A DNA stretch of 64,000 nucleotides from contig CM040423.1 in NCBI GenBank assembly GCA_022702705.1, positions 41,632,070 through 41,696,069 of the forward strand. Reading direction: 5' to 3'. The notes beneath the pieces are model-generated. The model was not told where the DNA came from. It ran no database searches and worked only from the letters and a program-made list of their open reading frames with translations. Shown one piece after another: positions 46,961 through 59,710 of the stretch. The number at the start of each line of letters is the position of its first letter. Position 1 is the stretch's first letter. Source of the stretch: Papilionanthe hookeriana x Papilionanthe teres. Its lineage: Eukaryota; Streptophyta; Magnoliopsida; Asparagales; Orchidaceae. The position numbers and the translations under genes are program-made.

Positions 46961-49900
46961 ATACTCCCCTCCAGAAAAGACACATTATCCTCAAGGTGGA
47001 AAAAAAATGAAGGCATTCCTCCTCCCCCAAAACATTCTATGTTTATTCATACTCGCCACCGTGTCACAGACTTTGAGAATATGTAATGCTCGATTTTTGC
47101 AACGTTCTTCTGAGTAAATTCCTCATCACATCGAAAACATAACATTTTGGCTTGTTTCTCCTGAATTTCTGTCTCTGCAAGGCGCTTGAGTGTCGTCCCT
47201 AGTTGTTGCCCATTCTTGTCATGTGAAGCCTCACTTTGGATGACGCGAAGCTTTGGTGGCGAGACGTGGATCCTAGTTGTTGCCCATTATTGTCATGTGA
47301 AGCCTTACTCTGGATGATGCGGTGCTTTGAAGGCGAGACATGGGACTATGGAGGCCGGCTTAACCGGCTCGCTAGATGGCTAGATAAACCAACCAGAATA
47401 GATTTAGTTCCAGCCCCTGTTGGACCGCTCGACCTTCAGGTAGCGGTAGATATTGTGCCTCCTCCTCTCCTTGCTTTTGTTTACCGTCTTTCTCCCCTTT
47501 TCTAATTGCCGCTCAAAAGAGTGTTCTACTTTCTATTTTATCTACTAGCTATTATATATTGGTTGTTTTGCTTGCATAGGGTTAGTTTTTATTGAATATG
47601 AGTTCAGAGTTCTGCCTGTCTTCGAACGTTTTTGCTTGTTAGGCTTGTATCTAATGGCAAGTGGTGTTCTGATTGTATCCTGCTCGAAGGTAGTGACTAC
47701 CTCAACCTAATCCCTGACACAATCCCCCTCCCCAGCTCGTTGCCCATCCACCAACACCTTCTCATTGTTTCCAGTCACTGGCTGCCTTTCCCCGCTCTTG
47801 CCACCATCGCAAGCGCTACCTGCAGCACCCCCTGCTTGCTGCCAACCCGTCTCCTCCTCCCTGCTTAGTTTGCCAGTCCCTCCAGCCTCCTTACCAAGCC
47901 GCCAACCCTCTTCTCAGCATCCAAACATTTGCAGCCTCCCCTTACAGACCTGCTGTTACGTCCCCCTCACCAGCCTTCGAGGGCTGCCGTACCCCCCTTT
48001 TCAGCCATGACAAACAACAATCACACTTCTCCCTGCAATGTAGCTACCACATAACCCCGTCATCCTCGCCCCAGGCGATCTTTGTGTTTTGTAGTTTATT
48101 TCATTTTTTAAAGAGTCTTCAGTATAACCATAGAATTTCAGTAATAATATTTTCATTTCTATTGTGTTTGGGTTAACTTCGGTATTACTGGACTTCCACT
48201 ATTTGCGCTGTCGGTGTTGTCATGGTTGTGGCAATTTAGTCTAACGCTTTACTCGTGTTGTTCTTATTAGGTTGTTCCATTGCATTACGATCTTCAACCA
48301 AGTGCACTAATTCCATAATTTTTCTCGATCATCATTGTCTGAACAAATGAAGTGATGCTTGAATCTCCAGCTCCAACCCTTCAATGAAGTTGCTTTCCAA
48401 GTCTTTTTCCGATATCCCTCTCAAACGACCAGATACTGTTCATGATCATATCTCAAATTTCTCCCTATACTCCATGACGTATCCTTCCCGTGCTTATGCA
48501 AAAAACTGTTCGTGTAGACCCCCTTTCTGTGCGGTTTGAAGTGCTCTGACATCAGAGCTTGAATTCTTCTTATGTTTGGATTGGCTGACTTTGTTCTCTC
48601 CATTGATACATGGTAGAGCATTTTCTTTCAAACACAGATTTGTGGCCATCAATTTTCTTCATCCGTCAACCCATTAACAACAAAGTATCTCTCCACACAA
48701 TAAACCTAACTATAAGTTTTCTCTCCTTCAATTATCGATATATTTAATTCTGTCATGCACGAGTCTCCTCGATTTCTTTGATTGAGGTTCATTTCACCCA
48801 TTAAGTGGGGGTTGGGTTCCCTTCCTCGACATATATTGATTTCTTTTTTTCATAAGTCTTATCGTACCCCATAATTAGCTTGTCCGTCCCCATAAGCTCC
48901 ATAATTTTCTTATATCAGGAAAGTTGTTGTAACAAAAGGCATTGATGCGGTTGAATGCGGCCCTCTGCCAGGGTCCCACCCAACATGTATCCGTGTTCTG
49001 GGTTAAAATTCTTCTAATTGATCTTCTCCTGCCCCAAATGGCCAGCCGTCCTGTTACGCTTGCTGCTCTCATTTCAGCCATCCTGATGTCGGTCTATTCT
49101 TTTCAAGTGCTGACATTTGAATCCACTTCCTATTCTTTCACTTGATCTCGTAGCTTCATATCCACTGAGATGATGATGCTGCCTTGATGTTGCACAAATT
49201 CTTCTGATAACTGCCGCTCATGTCCGTTCTAGACCCTTTCGTTTGATCCCGCTGCAAGTGAAAAAATGTTCTTTATCATTTCTTATAAGGTTATCAAACT
49301 CCCCTCCATGAATGAAAAATGCTCATATATTCCAGATTTAATTTAACTGGTCTCTTTCACTAGTTTTTCCTCCATAGTATCCACATTTTTGGCTTGGCAT
49401 TACTTCTGAACAATTTTTGAAATCCATTAGGACACAATCCTATTTGATTCCTCAGCTATCTCGATTGTGATGAACTCTGCATGCAGTTCAACGCATAGCT
49501 CCTGCACGCCAAACTAAACTCTGGATGCCACGATCCTGAGATTTGTGTACGTGGTTTCAATTTCTCGAGATTGGTGGAAGTTTCTGGTCTTTGTACTCCC
49601 GGCCTTAGATTGCGTTGTATTGTGTGGTTTAATATCGCGTCAGTCTCCTGTATGCCGCAATTGAATTGACTTCCTCAAGTACCTGCGATTCCGTCATTGT
49701 CGTCCTGTGATCCCGTTGTTGTCATCCTAGCTATGTCGGATCACAATTGTATTGCACGAGTATTGTATGCCGTGATTCCGTTGGTCTTCTCTGCTAACTT
49801 GATCGTGAATGTATTGTCACGACCCAGCTTTCACTTTCTTGCTAACCCGTTCTTGACTGAATTGGAGCTTATTTGCTATCAATTGAACCGTTTGTACGTT

Positions 49901-49981
49901 GCTGGAAGAGCCACGCTCCTCTTTTGTGAGCTGATAGCCTTCTTTTCTTCTCAAATTTTCAAATCAGTGTTCTGATGCCAT

Positions 49982-50292
49982 TTGGTAAAATTTGAGATAT
50001 TTTCCCATAGAAATTAGAGTAAATAAATATTTATTGTATGAACATCAAAAAACTCAGCAGGAATATATAAAATAAGCACCTACAATTCGTGGGGTATGCA
50101 ATCTCTCCTAAATCCTACAGTTTGAGAGGTAGGAAATCTCTCACAAACTCTAATCTTAAGACTCACAATAATAATCTCATGCATAACCCTAAACCTATTA
50201 GTGTCTATTTATATTAACCAATAATAAATAATTAAAGACTCGATTACCCTTTGACTTATAAAAGACTAAATTGCCTCTTAAGCGGTAGAACA
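49982..50292 (-). repeat. 5' LTR of the gag-only gypsy element
   Basis: Minus-strand reading starts TGTTCTACCGCTTAAG and ends CTCAAATTTTACCAA, next to the primer-binding site variant TGGCATCAGAACA. A short internal duplication of the GGTAGGAAATCTCTC stretch makes it longer than the 3' copy. Confidence 0.6.
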
Positions 50293-51011
50293 CAACCTTC
50301 TTTTGTTACTGGAAACCCTTTCTTCATTTGACGTTCAAAAGAATATTTGGGTAAAAATGCATCTAACTAGATTATATAAAGACAGGATTGTACCTCTAAG
50401 TCATTGCACTTTCTTCTCTTTTTTTTTTCTTTTTTTTTGTGGCTTATTCACTTCTTTATGGCTTATTTGCTGCTGCAATTTGAGCTTTGTACGGTAAAAT
50501 GGACAAATCTAGCACTGCCGTTCTCTGTGAACACTAAAGTGGGCTACACGATGCTAAGTTTTAGCTTCTTTTGCTATATGTAGTAACATGGAAGAATTCT
50601 AACGTTAGAGTTGGTTATAACGACTTCAGTGGGTCTCTTGGTGCTAACTCTTAGCTTGCTTTCGTATATTGCAGACACATGAGCTTCTTAAAATCTTTTT
50701 GGTGATGTAATTTAACTTATAGGGAGGCAAGCGGTAAAAAAACTTATATTTGGTCTTTTATAGCATTCCTTATTGTTAACCATCATTTTCATCATCATCA
50801 TCATTTTACTCTTCAACCATATCCCAGTAATTAGGGTTTGGCATTATGTATGTTAGTCATTCGTTCTTGTTGATGTTTCTTTAGGTGTTAAACAAATTCC
50901 TAGTAAATCGCTTTCAAAAATCTTTTTTTCTCTATAACTTAGGATCTACACATTTTCCTTTCTAATCATTTGACTTTAATTATCTGCCCGTTTGGGGCAG
51001 CTTATAAGTGC

Positions 51012-51125
51012 GGCGGCGTTTTTAAAAACGCCGCCTATGTGTTTGTTTCGCGCTTTTTGAGTGCGTTCAGGAAAACCGCTTTTTTTTTTCATTGGACGTG
51101 GATCGCGGGTATAACCCCGCGATCC
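51012..51125. repeat. Two strong palindromes upstream of the resistance-gene fragment
   Basis: A perfect 24-nt palindrome at 51012-51035 consists of GGCGGCGTTTTT and its reverse complement. A hairpin with a perfect 10-bp stem GGATCGCGGG and 6-nt loop lies at 51100-51125. Both are GC-rich islands in AT-rich DNA. Confidence 0.8.
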
Positions 51126-51406
51126 GCGTTCAGTCGAAACAAAATATGGAGCTGCCCCTCTCGCTGTCGCTGCTAAACCCGCGATCCTTGCCCTTCCTTC
51201 TTCCTTCGTTCACGTCGGCGAGGAGTTCGGCGTCGGCGAGGGCTTCCACTCCCGTGCTCCGCTGCCCTCCCCAAGCAATCGCGATCAGCTCTTCCTAATC
51301 GCTCCCGCTCCCTCTTCGTAGCAAAGCCACCTACTTCCGTCTTCTTGACCCTCTTCTTCTCTCCCTCTCTTCCACCGTCTCTCCTGCTTCTGCCACTATC
51401 GGTGCT

Positions 51407-51832
51407 ATGGCACACTGGGTTGTTGGCCCAATCATGAAAAAGCTCATCAACGCTTGCTCTGATTACCTGCAAGATCAGTATAGACGGCAGAAGGGGCTGA
51501 AGGAGGAGCTTGAAAGGCTGCAAGAAAACTACCCCAAGGTCCCAGCTGTCGCCTCTGCTTCCACCCATGCACAAATCAGAGATCAAGACCCAACACTCAA
51601 CAGCTGGATCTGGCAGCTACGAGATGCCATCGATGAGGCAGATGATGTTCTGAATGACTTTGAGTACGAGAAGCTTGAAGAACAGCTTACCAGAAACAAG
51701 AAACAACAAAAGATTTTAGTGCAAAAAGATTTTAGCAACAAACTATCATTGTGTTATCACTGTTTTTGCCCATTCAAGAGAATATTTCTTTTCTTGAAGC
51801 TTTATTGCAAAAAGATTTCTCAAAGCAGTTAA
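51407..51832 (+). pseudogene. NBS-LRR resistance protein N-terminal coiled-coil fragment
   Basis: The ATG at 51407 opens 141 codons: VVGPIMKKLINACSDYLQ, QYRRQKGLKEELERLQENYP and LNSWIWQLRDAIDEADDVLN, then DFEYEKLEEQLTRNKK. This is the Rx-type coiled-coil domain of CC-NBS-LRR plant immune receptors, including the EDVID-like segment (here DAIDEADDVLNDFEYE). After about residue 97 the sequence leaves the family and stops; no P-loop, NB-ARC or LRR follows within the window. It is a truncated copy or first exon. Upstream sequence is GC-rich and contains a short frame MELPLSLSLLNPRSLPFLLP resembling a transit peptide, probably coincidental. Confidence 0.78.
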
Positions 51833-52329
51833 ATTACATCGCCCTGCATATGATAATCTGATGGAATTTGCTGCCAAAATGGGTATGTTTCTTTTCAGTC
51901 TTTATATTTAATTGCATGGTTTATTCCCTTTTCAGTCTTTAAACCAAACACCTAAACAGTTTATCCAAAACAGGGGCATAATGGTCATTTATCCAGACTC
52001 AGCTGTTTTCCAAACTCAAAGCCAAGCAATAGAACAACTTATCCGGATCGTACACTTATCAGTGGATTATCAGAATAAGTTAGCTTATCTGAATAAGTTT
52101 GGATAGATTGCAGATGCCCAAACAGACCTTATATATCTTCCATCTAACTGGAACCTTTTTTTTTACTCTTTGTTGTATTCATTGCTGCATGCTTGGTTAT
52201 TTTCTACAACTTTGGCTTTGACAATGTTTCTCTTATTTTTCTTTGATATAATTGCTTTTTTATTTTTATTTTTTTAAAGTACTGATTTTATCATACATTC
52301 ATCTTAATATTATTATTTTTCTTTAAATA

Positions 52330-52490
52330 TCAATCTCTTTTTACAATCTTAATTTTATTAAAATTAAATGAAAATATGACGCTAGATAGGACCTAATAGA
52401 GAAAGAGGATTCATATAGCTGACCCCATTTAGTGGGATAAAGGTTTTGTTGATGTTGATGTTGATGTTGTATCTCAATCTCTTTTTACAA
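52330..52490 (+). mobile_element. 5'-truncated LINE 3' tail with 17-bp target duplication
   Basis: TCAATCTCTTTTTACAA occurs at 52330-52346 and again at 52474-52490. The 127 bp between them ends with GCTGACCCCATTTAGTGGGA and a GTTGATG-type trinucleotide tail, as in 3' ends of plant non-LTR elements. A long direct repeat around a short 3'-end fragment is the signature of target-primed reverse transcription. Confidence 0.75.
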
Positions 52491-54982
52491 CCAAGCTTTT
52501 GAATCTATATAATATTAATAATATAATTGTAGTTTTATAGAATTTACTTTTAAGTATCTGTGATATATCTATATAATAGATTTCATAAACTAAATCTAAC
52601 GCTCATAGATGTTTTTCTATATTCTAATAATGCAACATGATCAATTAAAACTATATATCATATACTCCGTCCTAGTTTTTTTAATTCAAAGTTTTTTAAA
52701 ATATTTCTTCCATTGCTCTAATTTTTTTTTCGTTTTAGTATATCAATGGACATCTTATGACTTGAGAACATTCATCTATCAATAAACCAAGGTTTCTCTT
52801 TTTGAATATTCTATGCAAGCGCTTGATAACCACAACAAAAAAGAATACGGGCTTAGTTGTAATGGGTGTAAGAGAATGCATAGCATGAATTACATACATA
52901 GGAAATTGTAAACTTATAGGCGACTAGCCATTGCAGCCAATAAATAATTCAATTATCTGGCTTTATTTAAATATACATAATAAATTCTATAATTAAACTC
53001 GAACAATAGTGAATAAGAATTTAGTACTACATTAAATCTAAGTGTAATTTCGAATAAAACCAAGGGCATTAATCAAGCCAATATAAAATCACACACACAG
53101 ACACACACAGAGTAAGAACAAAGATTAAAACTAATAAATAAAAAAAAAATCTGGCCTCACGTCGGTATGGAGAGGTGACTTTCCCCAAATTAGATAGGTG
53201 TCCTTATATCGCTCTCAGGGTAATCGCGAACCTGCACTCCCTAGCCTAGATTAAAACTGAAAAAAAAAATCAAACCAAATATATTTCATTACATGCCTCA
53301 GAACAACTAATTATAGACTCTTCATCTTCTATGCTAGTTGATATAATTGGCATAGAATTAATTCAATTCAAGTTTAAATTATTTTCTTGAGATAAGAGTC
53401 AATTCAGTTATACTTGTTCATGGATGAACAACCCTGGGAAAGCTTATAATATGTTATATTAACTTAAGCTAGGAGAAGATGCCATAAAATGCACACAACT
53501 GAACCCATAGGGAACGAGATAGTAATAAGGATCTGTCACTATACAATCAAGTTAATATGTCCAAACAATAGCACCCAAAGGAAAGGAGGTAATCCCAATT
53601 TCCACAGCCCAAAAGAAAAACCAAATTCCATTGCCTAACTCAGTTGCATCAACCTACTCATCTTAAACATATCCGACTGACAAATTATGCTTGTGATATT
53701 TTTTAATCAAATCAAACCTAAATCATAAACTTCTTGCAAAATACTTCATGAGTGATCATTGATAGATCTATAATGCCAATTTTTTTCTAGATGCCTCAAT
53801 CCACAAGAAACATATTCTCTTTAATCAAATAGCTTTAAGAACAAGCTGTATAGAAGTATTTAGGAAATGATTTGATATGGACTTACAACGAAGAGTTTTA
53901 AAGAGTGAATATTCCTAGGAGTTAACAAAAACATGAAATAATGTCAAATCAGATGCATCAAAACTCGGGCTTATACTGAATTTTTTGCATTTTTCAATTC
54001 GTAGGCATTAGTCTCGATGCATTTTCAGAATTTAAATATTCCTGCTTTCTTGCTATTTAACTTCTTAAAGTTTCCTGGTGGATTCTTTTTGAAGTTAAAT
54101 GCAATATGACTATCGCCAATTTTAAATTCAACAAATCTTTGTAAGATTTATAATTGTCATAGTTGGCATCAAAATTTTTGGAAAGATCTTTGTGCAATTT
54201 ATGTAAATCATGCAAGTGAAAGGAGACAAGTAGTTAAAATATTATGACACTGCTGTATATCATGACAAGTAATAATAATTGCCTATAATTTAGAGATGAT
54301 AAATAAATAAATTTCTAATTTTGAGATGATAAATAAATTAAAAGCAGGCAAGCAACATATAATGATGTGCTCATATGGTGGAAGAAATTACTTGAAGAAA
54401 CAAACTAAAATAGCTTAAACAATAATTATGCACTTCTAGGGTTGACCAAATGCACTTCTAGGGTTGACCAAATGGATGGAATTGCATATTGAAACTTATT
54501 TTATGAAATTTACTTTTAATAAGTTTCTAATTATTGGCACCACTTAGTTGTCGTTGCCAGATTCATTCTATGAACTTAAACATCAATAAGCTACAAATTA
54601 AAAATATAGTCAATATTATGTTGATCATCCATTGCGATAGTCTATCAAATTTTTATTTTTAGTTTCCCCATTTGATCTGTTTAGTACATTTTATATGATT
54701 GGTTCAATTTTCATTATAAATTCAGTTTCACGTGTGATCTTACGTTCATTCTTGTTCTCGAACTCGAAGTTGGACTTTGATGAAGATTAGATCTAGGTTC
54801 ATGAACATGATTTGTTTTAAAATACAAATTTAGATTCAACAACATATATGAATTGAGATTGTAACTAATAAACCATAATTTACATTGATATATTGTGAAA
54901 AAAAATATTCATGTATTCTTTTTCCCTTCAATTGGATTAATTTCAATCATACTCATACATGTTACATCCTAATAAAATGTTC
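52491..54982. other. AT-rich intergenic stretch
   Basis: No gene was recognised. A short fragment at 53150-53250 (GTCGGTATGGAGAGGTGAC, TCGCTCTCAGGGTAATCGCG) looks like repeat-derived sequence. A 22-bp unit (GCACTTCTAGGGTTGACCAA) is tandemly duplicated at about 54430-54473. Confidence 0.45.
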
Positions 54983-54987
54983 ATAAT

Positions 54988-55202
54988 TGTGGGAAATCAG
55001 AGAAGAGGAAAATTATTCTGTATTTTATTACTTTGAATTGGTAATACAAGTTGTTATATAGAGGAGATTACAATGAATAAAAATGAAACTATCTACCTAA
55101 TTCCCTTGATTTAAGGGATTACAAATTAATACAAATTAATGCAAATTGATTCTTAATTTATTCTCCGATCTATTTACGGGATAAATGCGGAAAGCTTCAA
55201 CA
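54988..55202 (-). repeat. 3' LTR of the minus-strand copia element
   Basis: Minus-strand reading runs from TGTTGAAGCTTTCC to CTCTGATTTCCCACA. It is 215 bp and very similar to the 5' copy, which contains an extra ACAAATTAAT repeat unit. Confidence 0.88.
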
Positions 55203-58200
55203 CTCCCCATCAAGTGAGGAATAGATGTCTTCAATTCACTAGCTTGGATACGATATCGTGGAAACTCGACCTTGTTCGACCTTCTGTTAGATCGTCGGTC
55301 GATTGTTTCTACGATGGAACATAAGACATACATCTTAACACTCCTCAGGTTTTTCTTTGATGAAATGTCTATCAATTTCGATATCTTTGTCATATCGTGT
55401 TGTATAAGGTTATGAGTTATATTAATAAGCGACTTGTTGATCGCGATAGAAACCGTAGTGGGTTGGACTCTTAAATCATCCAAAATAATTTTCAGCCACA
55501 GTAATTCACATAATCCTTGAGCAATAGCCCTGAATTCGATCTACGAGATGATCTTGCAACTACGATTCTGCTTCTTGCTCTTCAGTGTCACTAGGTTGCT
55601 GCCGAGAAAAGTACGATATCACTGTAGTAGATCTTACGTCCACTAGGGAGCCGAGCATAGTCGGCGTCGGTGTAGGCTTCGGAGTAAGAGCGTCATTCCT
55701 TTTGAGCAAGGTTCGCTTTCCGGATTGCGCTTTGAAGTAATGTAGTACTGCAATGTCTGCTGAAGATGAGGTTCTCTTGGATCATGCATGAATTGATCGA
55801 TCGAACTTACGAGAATATCTTATGTACGAGTCGAGTGTGAGCGAGGTATATGAGTACTGCAACTGGCCTACGAGTACGTTCTTTGTCATCACTTGGATTC
55901 TTCTTTAGACTTCTCCCGACTTATAGTTTGAATCTATTGGAGTAGAGATCGACACTACCGATCTTACTGTTTACTGTAATAAATCGATCACGTACTTTTC
56001 TTTGAGATATGAAGATCCACTTGTGTGGAATATGCCACTTGATACATGGAAATGCTTGATTTCTCAGGTTCATTTGTTTCGAACTCTTTTACTAGATCTC
56101 GTCGTCGATTCATATTTCTCTTTTTCGTCATTTCGATAATTATGATGTCGTCACACGTAGACAAAAGGGCGATCACTCCACTGCGGTGAATGTTTAATGA
56201 AAAGAGTGTAGTCGCGCTTGAAACTTTGTTTATCTCAGGTTCCTTCATGACCTTTGAAAATCGTCAGAACTAAGCTCACAGGAGATTTTTTTTAATCCGT
56301 AAAGTGCATTTTTCGGCTTACTAAGCCTTGTTACTGTCCCCTGAATCCGGTTGGGATGTTCGTATAGATTTCCTCATTTAGATCCCGTGGAGGAATGCAT
56401 TTTTAACGTCGTATTGTAATGAGTTGCCGTTTGAAGTGAGCGACCAGATGATAACGGGATTCTCGCAGTGTTCAATCTTTCTTCTTGGAGCGAAGGTTTC
56501 GTGATAGTCACACCGTAAGTACGAGTGTATCATTTTGATTTCTTAACCTTGCTTTATATCTTTCGAGTGATCGATTAGCTTGTATCTTGATGTAAAAATC
56601 CACTTCTGATCAATGATGTTCTTTCCTTTGGTTTATCGACGATCTCCCGTGTTTTATTCTTTTCTAATGCACCATTTCATCTCTCATAGCATCCTCGATT
56701 CACTTTTGACAATGCCTCGGACACGTTTTTGGGATGGCAATGGTGTTCGAAACTCACGATGAACGCTTTTTGAGCGAGGTGATAGGCGACTTAAGAGAGA
56801 CGTAGTGAGATAGTGGATAAAGAGGTTCGATCTTCTGTGATTTCGGTTCGAGAATTTGGATTGGATTCTTGGAATTGTGTCGGTTCGAGAACGGTCTTTC
56901 TCCTTGAATACACTGAGAAAATCTTGAGAAATTGTGAGTGATAGGATCGGGTGACTTAGATGTGATTGGTTTTGGGGACTCGGGTTCAATTTGGAGCATG
57001 AGGAGAGTTTGGTTATGGGAATTCGGTTCAATGACACGGGGCGACACATACGGAAGGTCGAGGTTTCTTAGTGGTGGTTCGAAGGACTCATGAAATCTTA
57101 TCTTCACTCATTGAAATCTCCCACGAAGAGAGGACTTGGAGAAAAAATGTTTATTTTACGTGAAAGTGACATCTACGCAGATGTAAAATTTTACGGTAGA
57201 AGGGTTATAACACTTGTATCCTTTTGAGTGGATGAGTGTAGAAGAAAACGCGTTTGATGGCTGCAGGGTCTAGCTTCCCTCATGTTATTTGTGGACATGA
57301 ACAAGGCGATGCCTGAATATCACAGGTGTGAGGCCGTTTGAGGTTCTAAAATGAGGGTAGAAGTCATTAAGGACTTATGAGGGCTTTTGTTTTAACACAC
57401 GGGAGGGAAGTACATTTATCGTATATGTGGCGGTAAGAACGAGCTACTCCCGATAGGATTTAGAAACGTTCTCTTGAAATAGTAAGACTCGGGTGGTGTT
57501 GAGTAAATGTCAATTCTTTTCTTTCAGTTACTTCCGTTTTGTTGGGGTGTCTCGACACATGATGACTCATGGATGATCACTTGTGATTGAAAGTAAGGTG
57601 ATAGAATCGATTGAAGTAATCTCAAGCATTATACTGTCCTAAATTTTTTTTTATTTTGACCCAATTGATTTTGAACCGATTGAATGGAAATTAGGTATAA
57701 CGAGTGGTAACGTCGGATTTTTTAAAGAAGAAAAAGCTATGTAACACGGGTGCAATCAGTCGATTAAGGATACGAACAAACGAGCCTAGAAATGTTAGGT
57801 ATAGGGGAAGGTCATCGTATGTCATTATGAATTAAATGAAAAGGAAGAGAACTTTTATTATTAATAGGAAAAGATACGCGGTTATGTTTTGTCGATTCAC
57901 GAAGTTTCATGATGAAATTCGAAATATCCGATCCTTGGAATAAGTGAGGGAACGTTATATTTAAAGCGCAAAAGAAGGATGGCAGGCGGAGGTGATATAG
58001 CGAATGACATCTTTGTTCGAAGAAGCTTAGGAAGATAAAGACAAATTTCTCTTAATTTTACGTGATGATTCGAGGTGGTAAAGGCAGCTCGCTTTCATTA
58101 GCAAGTCCCGATCCTCATCCCGTGTCACGAGTGCGAAAAACAACGATAAGAAGAGTAAAAAATAACATAGCGTTTGAGATCATGAGTCGAGCTTTTGAAT

Positions 58201-59660
58201 GGATACGAAACTTGTTGACGGTTTAGAGTACATGGAGAACGTTTTTAAGGATAAGGTCTCGGTGTGATATGTATATCTCAAATCACTTGCGACGATGTTC
58301 AAAAACAGTTAGTGCTGACGATTTTCATATTACTTGGACATTGGGTATAAGAATGGAAGAGTTGAGATGTGGGGGTCATATGATGCTATGCATAGGATCG
58401 CATGATCAGAAGGGGTATATAATTTGTCTAAGACATTAATGCAAACGAAATTACTGAAAGAGCCGATTGAACGTGTTCGGAGACGTTTTCTCGAAGATCC
58501 GACTAAGCTTCTTAGTTTCTCAATTCTTAGTTCTTTGAACCCCCTTTTTGAATTTTCATCGATATTGAGTATCTTTCTATGCACATGCAACTTGAGCGCC
58601 TGAGTTGCCCCATTCTCGGCTTAGAGATTCTGCATTCGACTTCGACATTTCTCAGCTGTATGCCTTGGTTTTAACTGCGGTAGATACTGCAAAGATTGTC
58701 TTTGTTCTCGCTTCGCTTGGTTTTCTCTGCAGAGTGTTTAGGCGGATCGTTCTTCGACTTCTCTTGATTTGTTTTTTCTTAAGGCTGATCCATCCGTAGT
58801 ATGTGGTTCTAGCATGACACCCCTCAGGCTTTCTTCTGCTCGGATTAGTGAGTTGTCTCTTCAGAGACGGTGTATCCTCCTTGCCGAGATTTGGATCTGT
58901 ACGATCGAATTCGAATTTAATCATACGCAAAAATCGTATGTCCGATCCTTCTCGATGAACTTCTTGAGGTGGCCGCATCGTCGAGGCGTTTCATCTCGAT
59001 TACACATAGTGATCCGATTAACTTGCCAGGAGATTTTGCTGATAGAGTTGCGTACTTCTGTAATGACAGTTATCTCGCTTGCTTTGTGGCTCAGGTTTTT
59101 GCCTTGATTTCGTACACGAGGGCGGCGTCACGGGCCTTCGAGTATGTGCGGTTGATGTAATCCCAAATTTCCTTCTACGGTATTCGAAACGTACAGAGTG
59201 TCGCTAATCGTTGGGTCGTGGAATCCCATAGTCGGGTCATAATTATGGAATCCTCCTCGTCCCATGCTTGCTAAGGTTGGATCCGCTTTTACTGAGTCGG
59301 TTCGAGGAGGTGACTAAGCCTCCCTTTGCCCTTTAGGTATGTACGGATGATGTGGGACCATTTGAGATAGTTTCCCGTTGAATGCGTTGGATGCCAGAAT
59401 ATTACTGCAACTCTCCGATTTTACGAACGGTATTGGATTATCCGGATGGTTTGGAATTCTTTAGAGCGGTTTCGACACATTGACATGGTGATGAAGAGAT
59501 CAATAATAAAAAAAAATTAAGAGGAGAAGTTCGCAGCAATAAAGGCTGCGGGAAAGACTCCAGCGGGAAAGAGACGACAAATGCCCGTTCCTGTTTCTGG
59601 ACAATCGGCGCGCAGAATGTCGAGGACGCAGATCGTCGAGAAGTTCACGCAGGAAGGAGG

Positions 59661-59710
59661 CGCGGATGGCGCGTAGATGGCACGGATGGCGCAGATGGCA
59701 CAGATGGCGT
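59661..59710. repeat. 9-bp GGATGGCGC tandem repeat in the copia leader
   Basis: Variants of GATGGCGCA/GATGGCACA repeat about five times. This GC-rich block lies in the untranslated leader of the minus-strand copia element, between its primer-binding site and gag. Confidence 0.7.

Larger units (their letters stand above)
46673..50292 (-). mobile_element. gag-only Ty3/gypsy derivative
   Basis: Related LTRs lie at 46673-46960 (3') and 49982-50292 (5'), reading on the minus strand. They share AAATAAATATT, TTGCATGAACATCAAA, ACTCACAATAATAATCTCAT and CTAAACCTATTAG-type stretches. A primer-binding site variant TGGCATCAGAACA adjoins the 5' LTR, and a polypurine tract GGAGGGGAG adjoins the 3' LTR. The interior carries only gag: YREKFEI, ISEKDLESNFIEGLELEIQA and LVHLVEDRNA near 48250-48480, and RLAETEIQEKQAKMLCFRCD near 47180-47110. 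No protease, reverse transcriptase or integrase is present, so pol was lost. A possible target duplication is not clean. Confidence 0.68.
50983..52128. mobile_element. TIR-bounded unit enclosing an NBS-LRR fragment
   Basis: The left end TCTGCCCGTTTGGGGCAGC is roughly mirrored at the right end, whose reverse complement reads GGTCTGTTTGGGCATCTGC. Both are followed by CTTATAAG or CTTATTCAGATAAG. The right 200 bp (CAAACACCTAAACAG, GGGGCATAATGGTCATTT) looks like a MITE arm. Between them lies a resistance-gene coiled-coil exon, so the whole may be a Pack-type transposon carrying gene sequence. The flanks TTAATTAT and TTATATAT are only similar, and the ends are imperfect, so this is a hypothesis. 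Confidence 0.35.

Noticed and set aside
51146..51298. Short frame resembling a chloroplast transit peptide
   Set aside because: Serine/leucine/proline-rich start but it stops after about 50 codons with no following mature domain; likely composition-driven.
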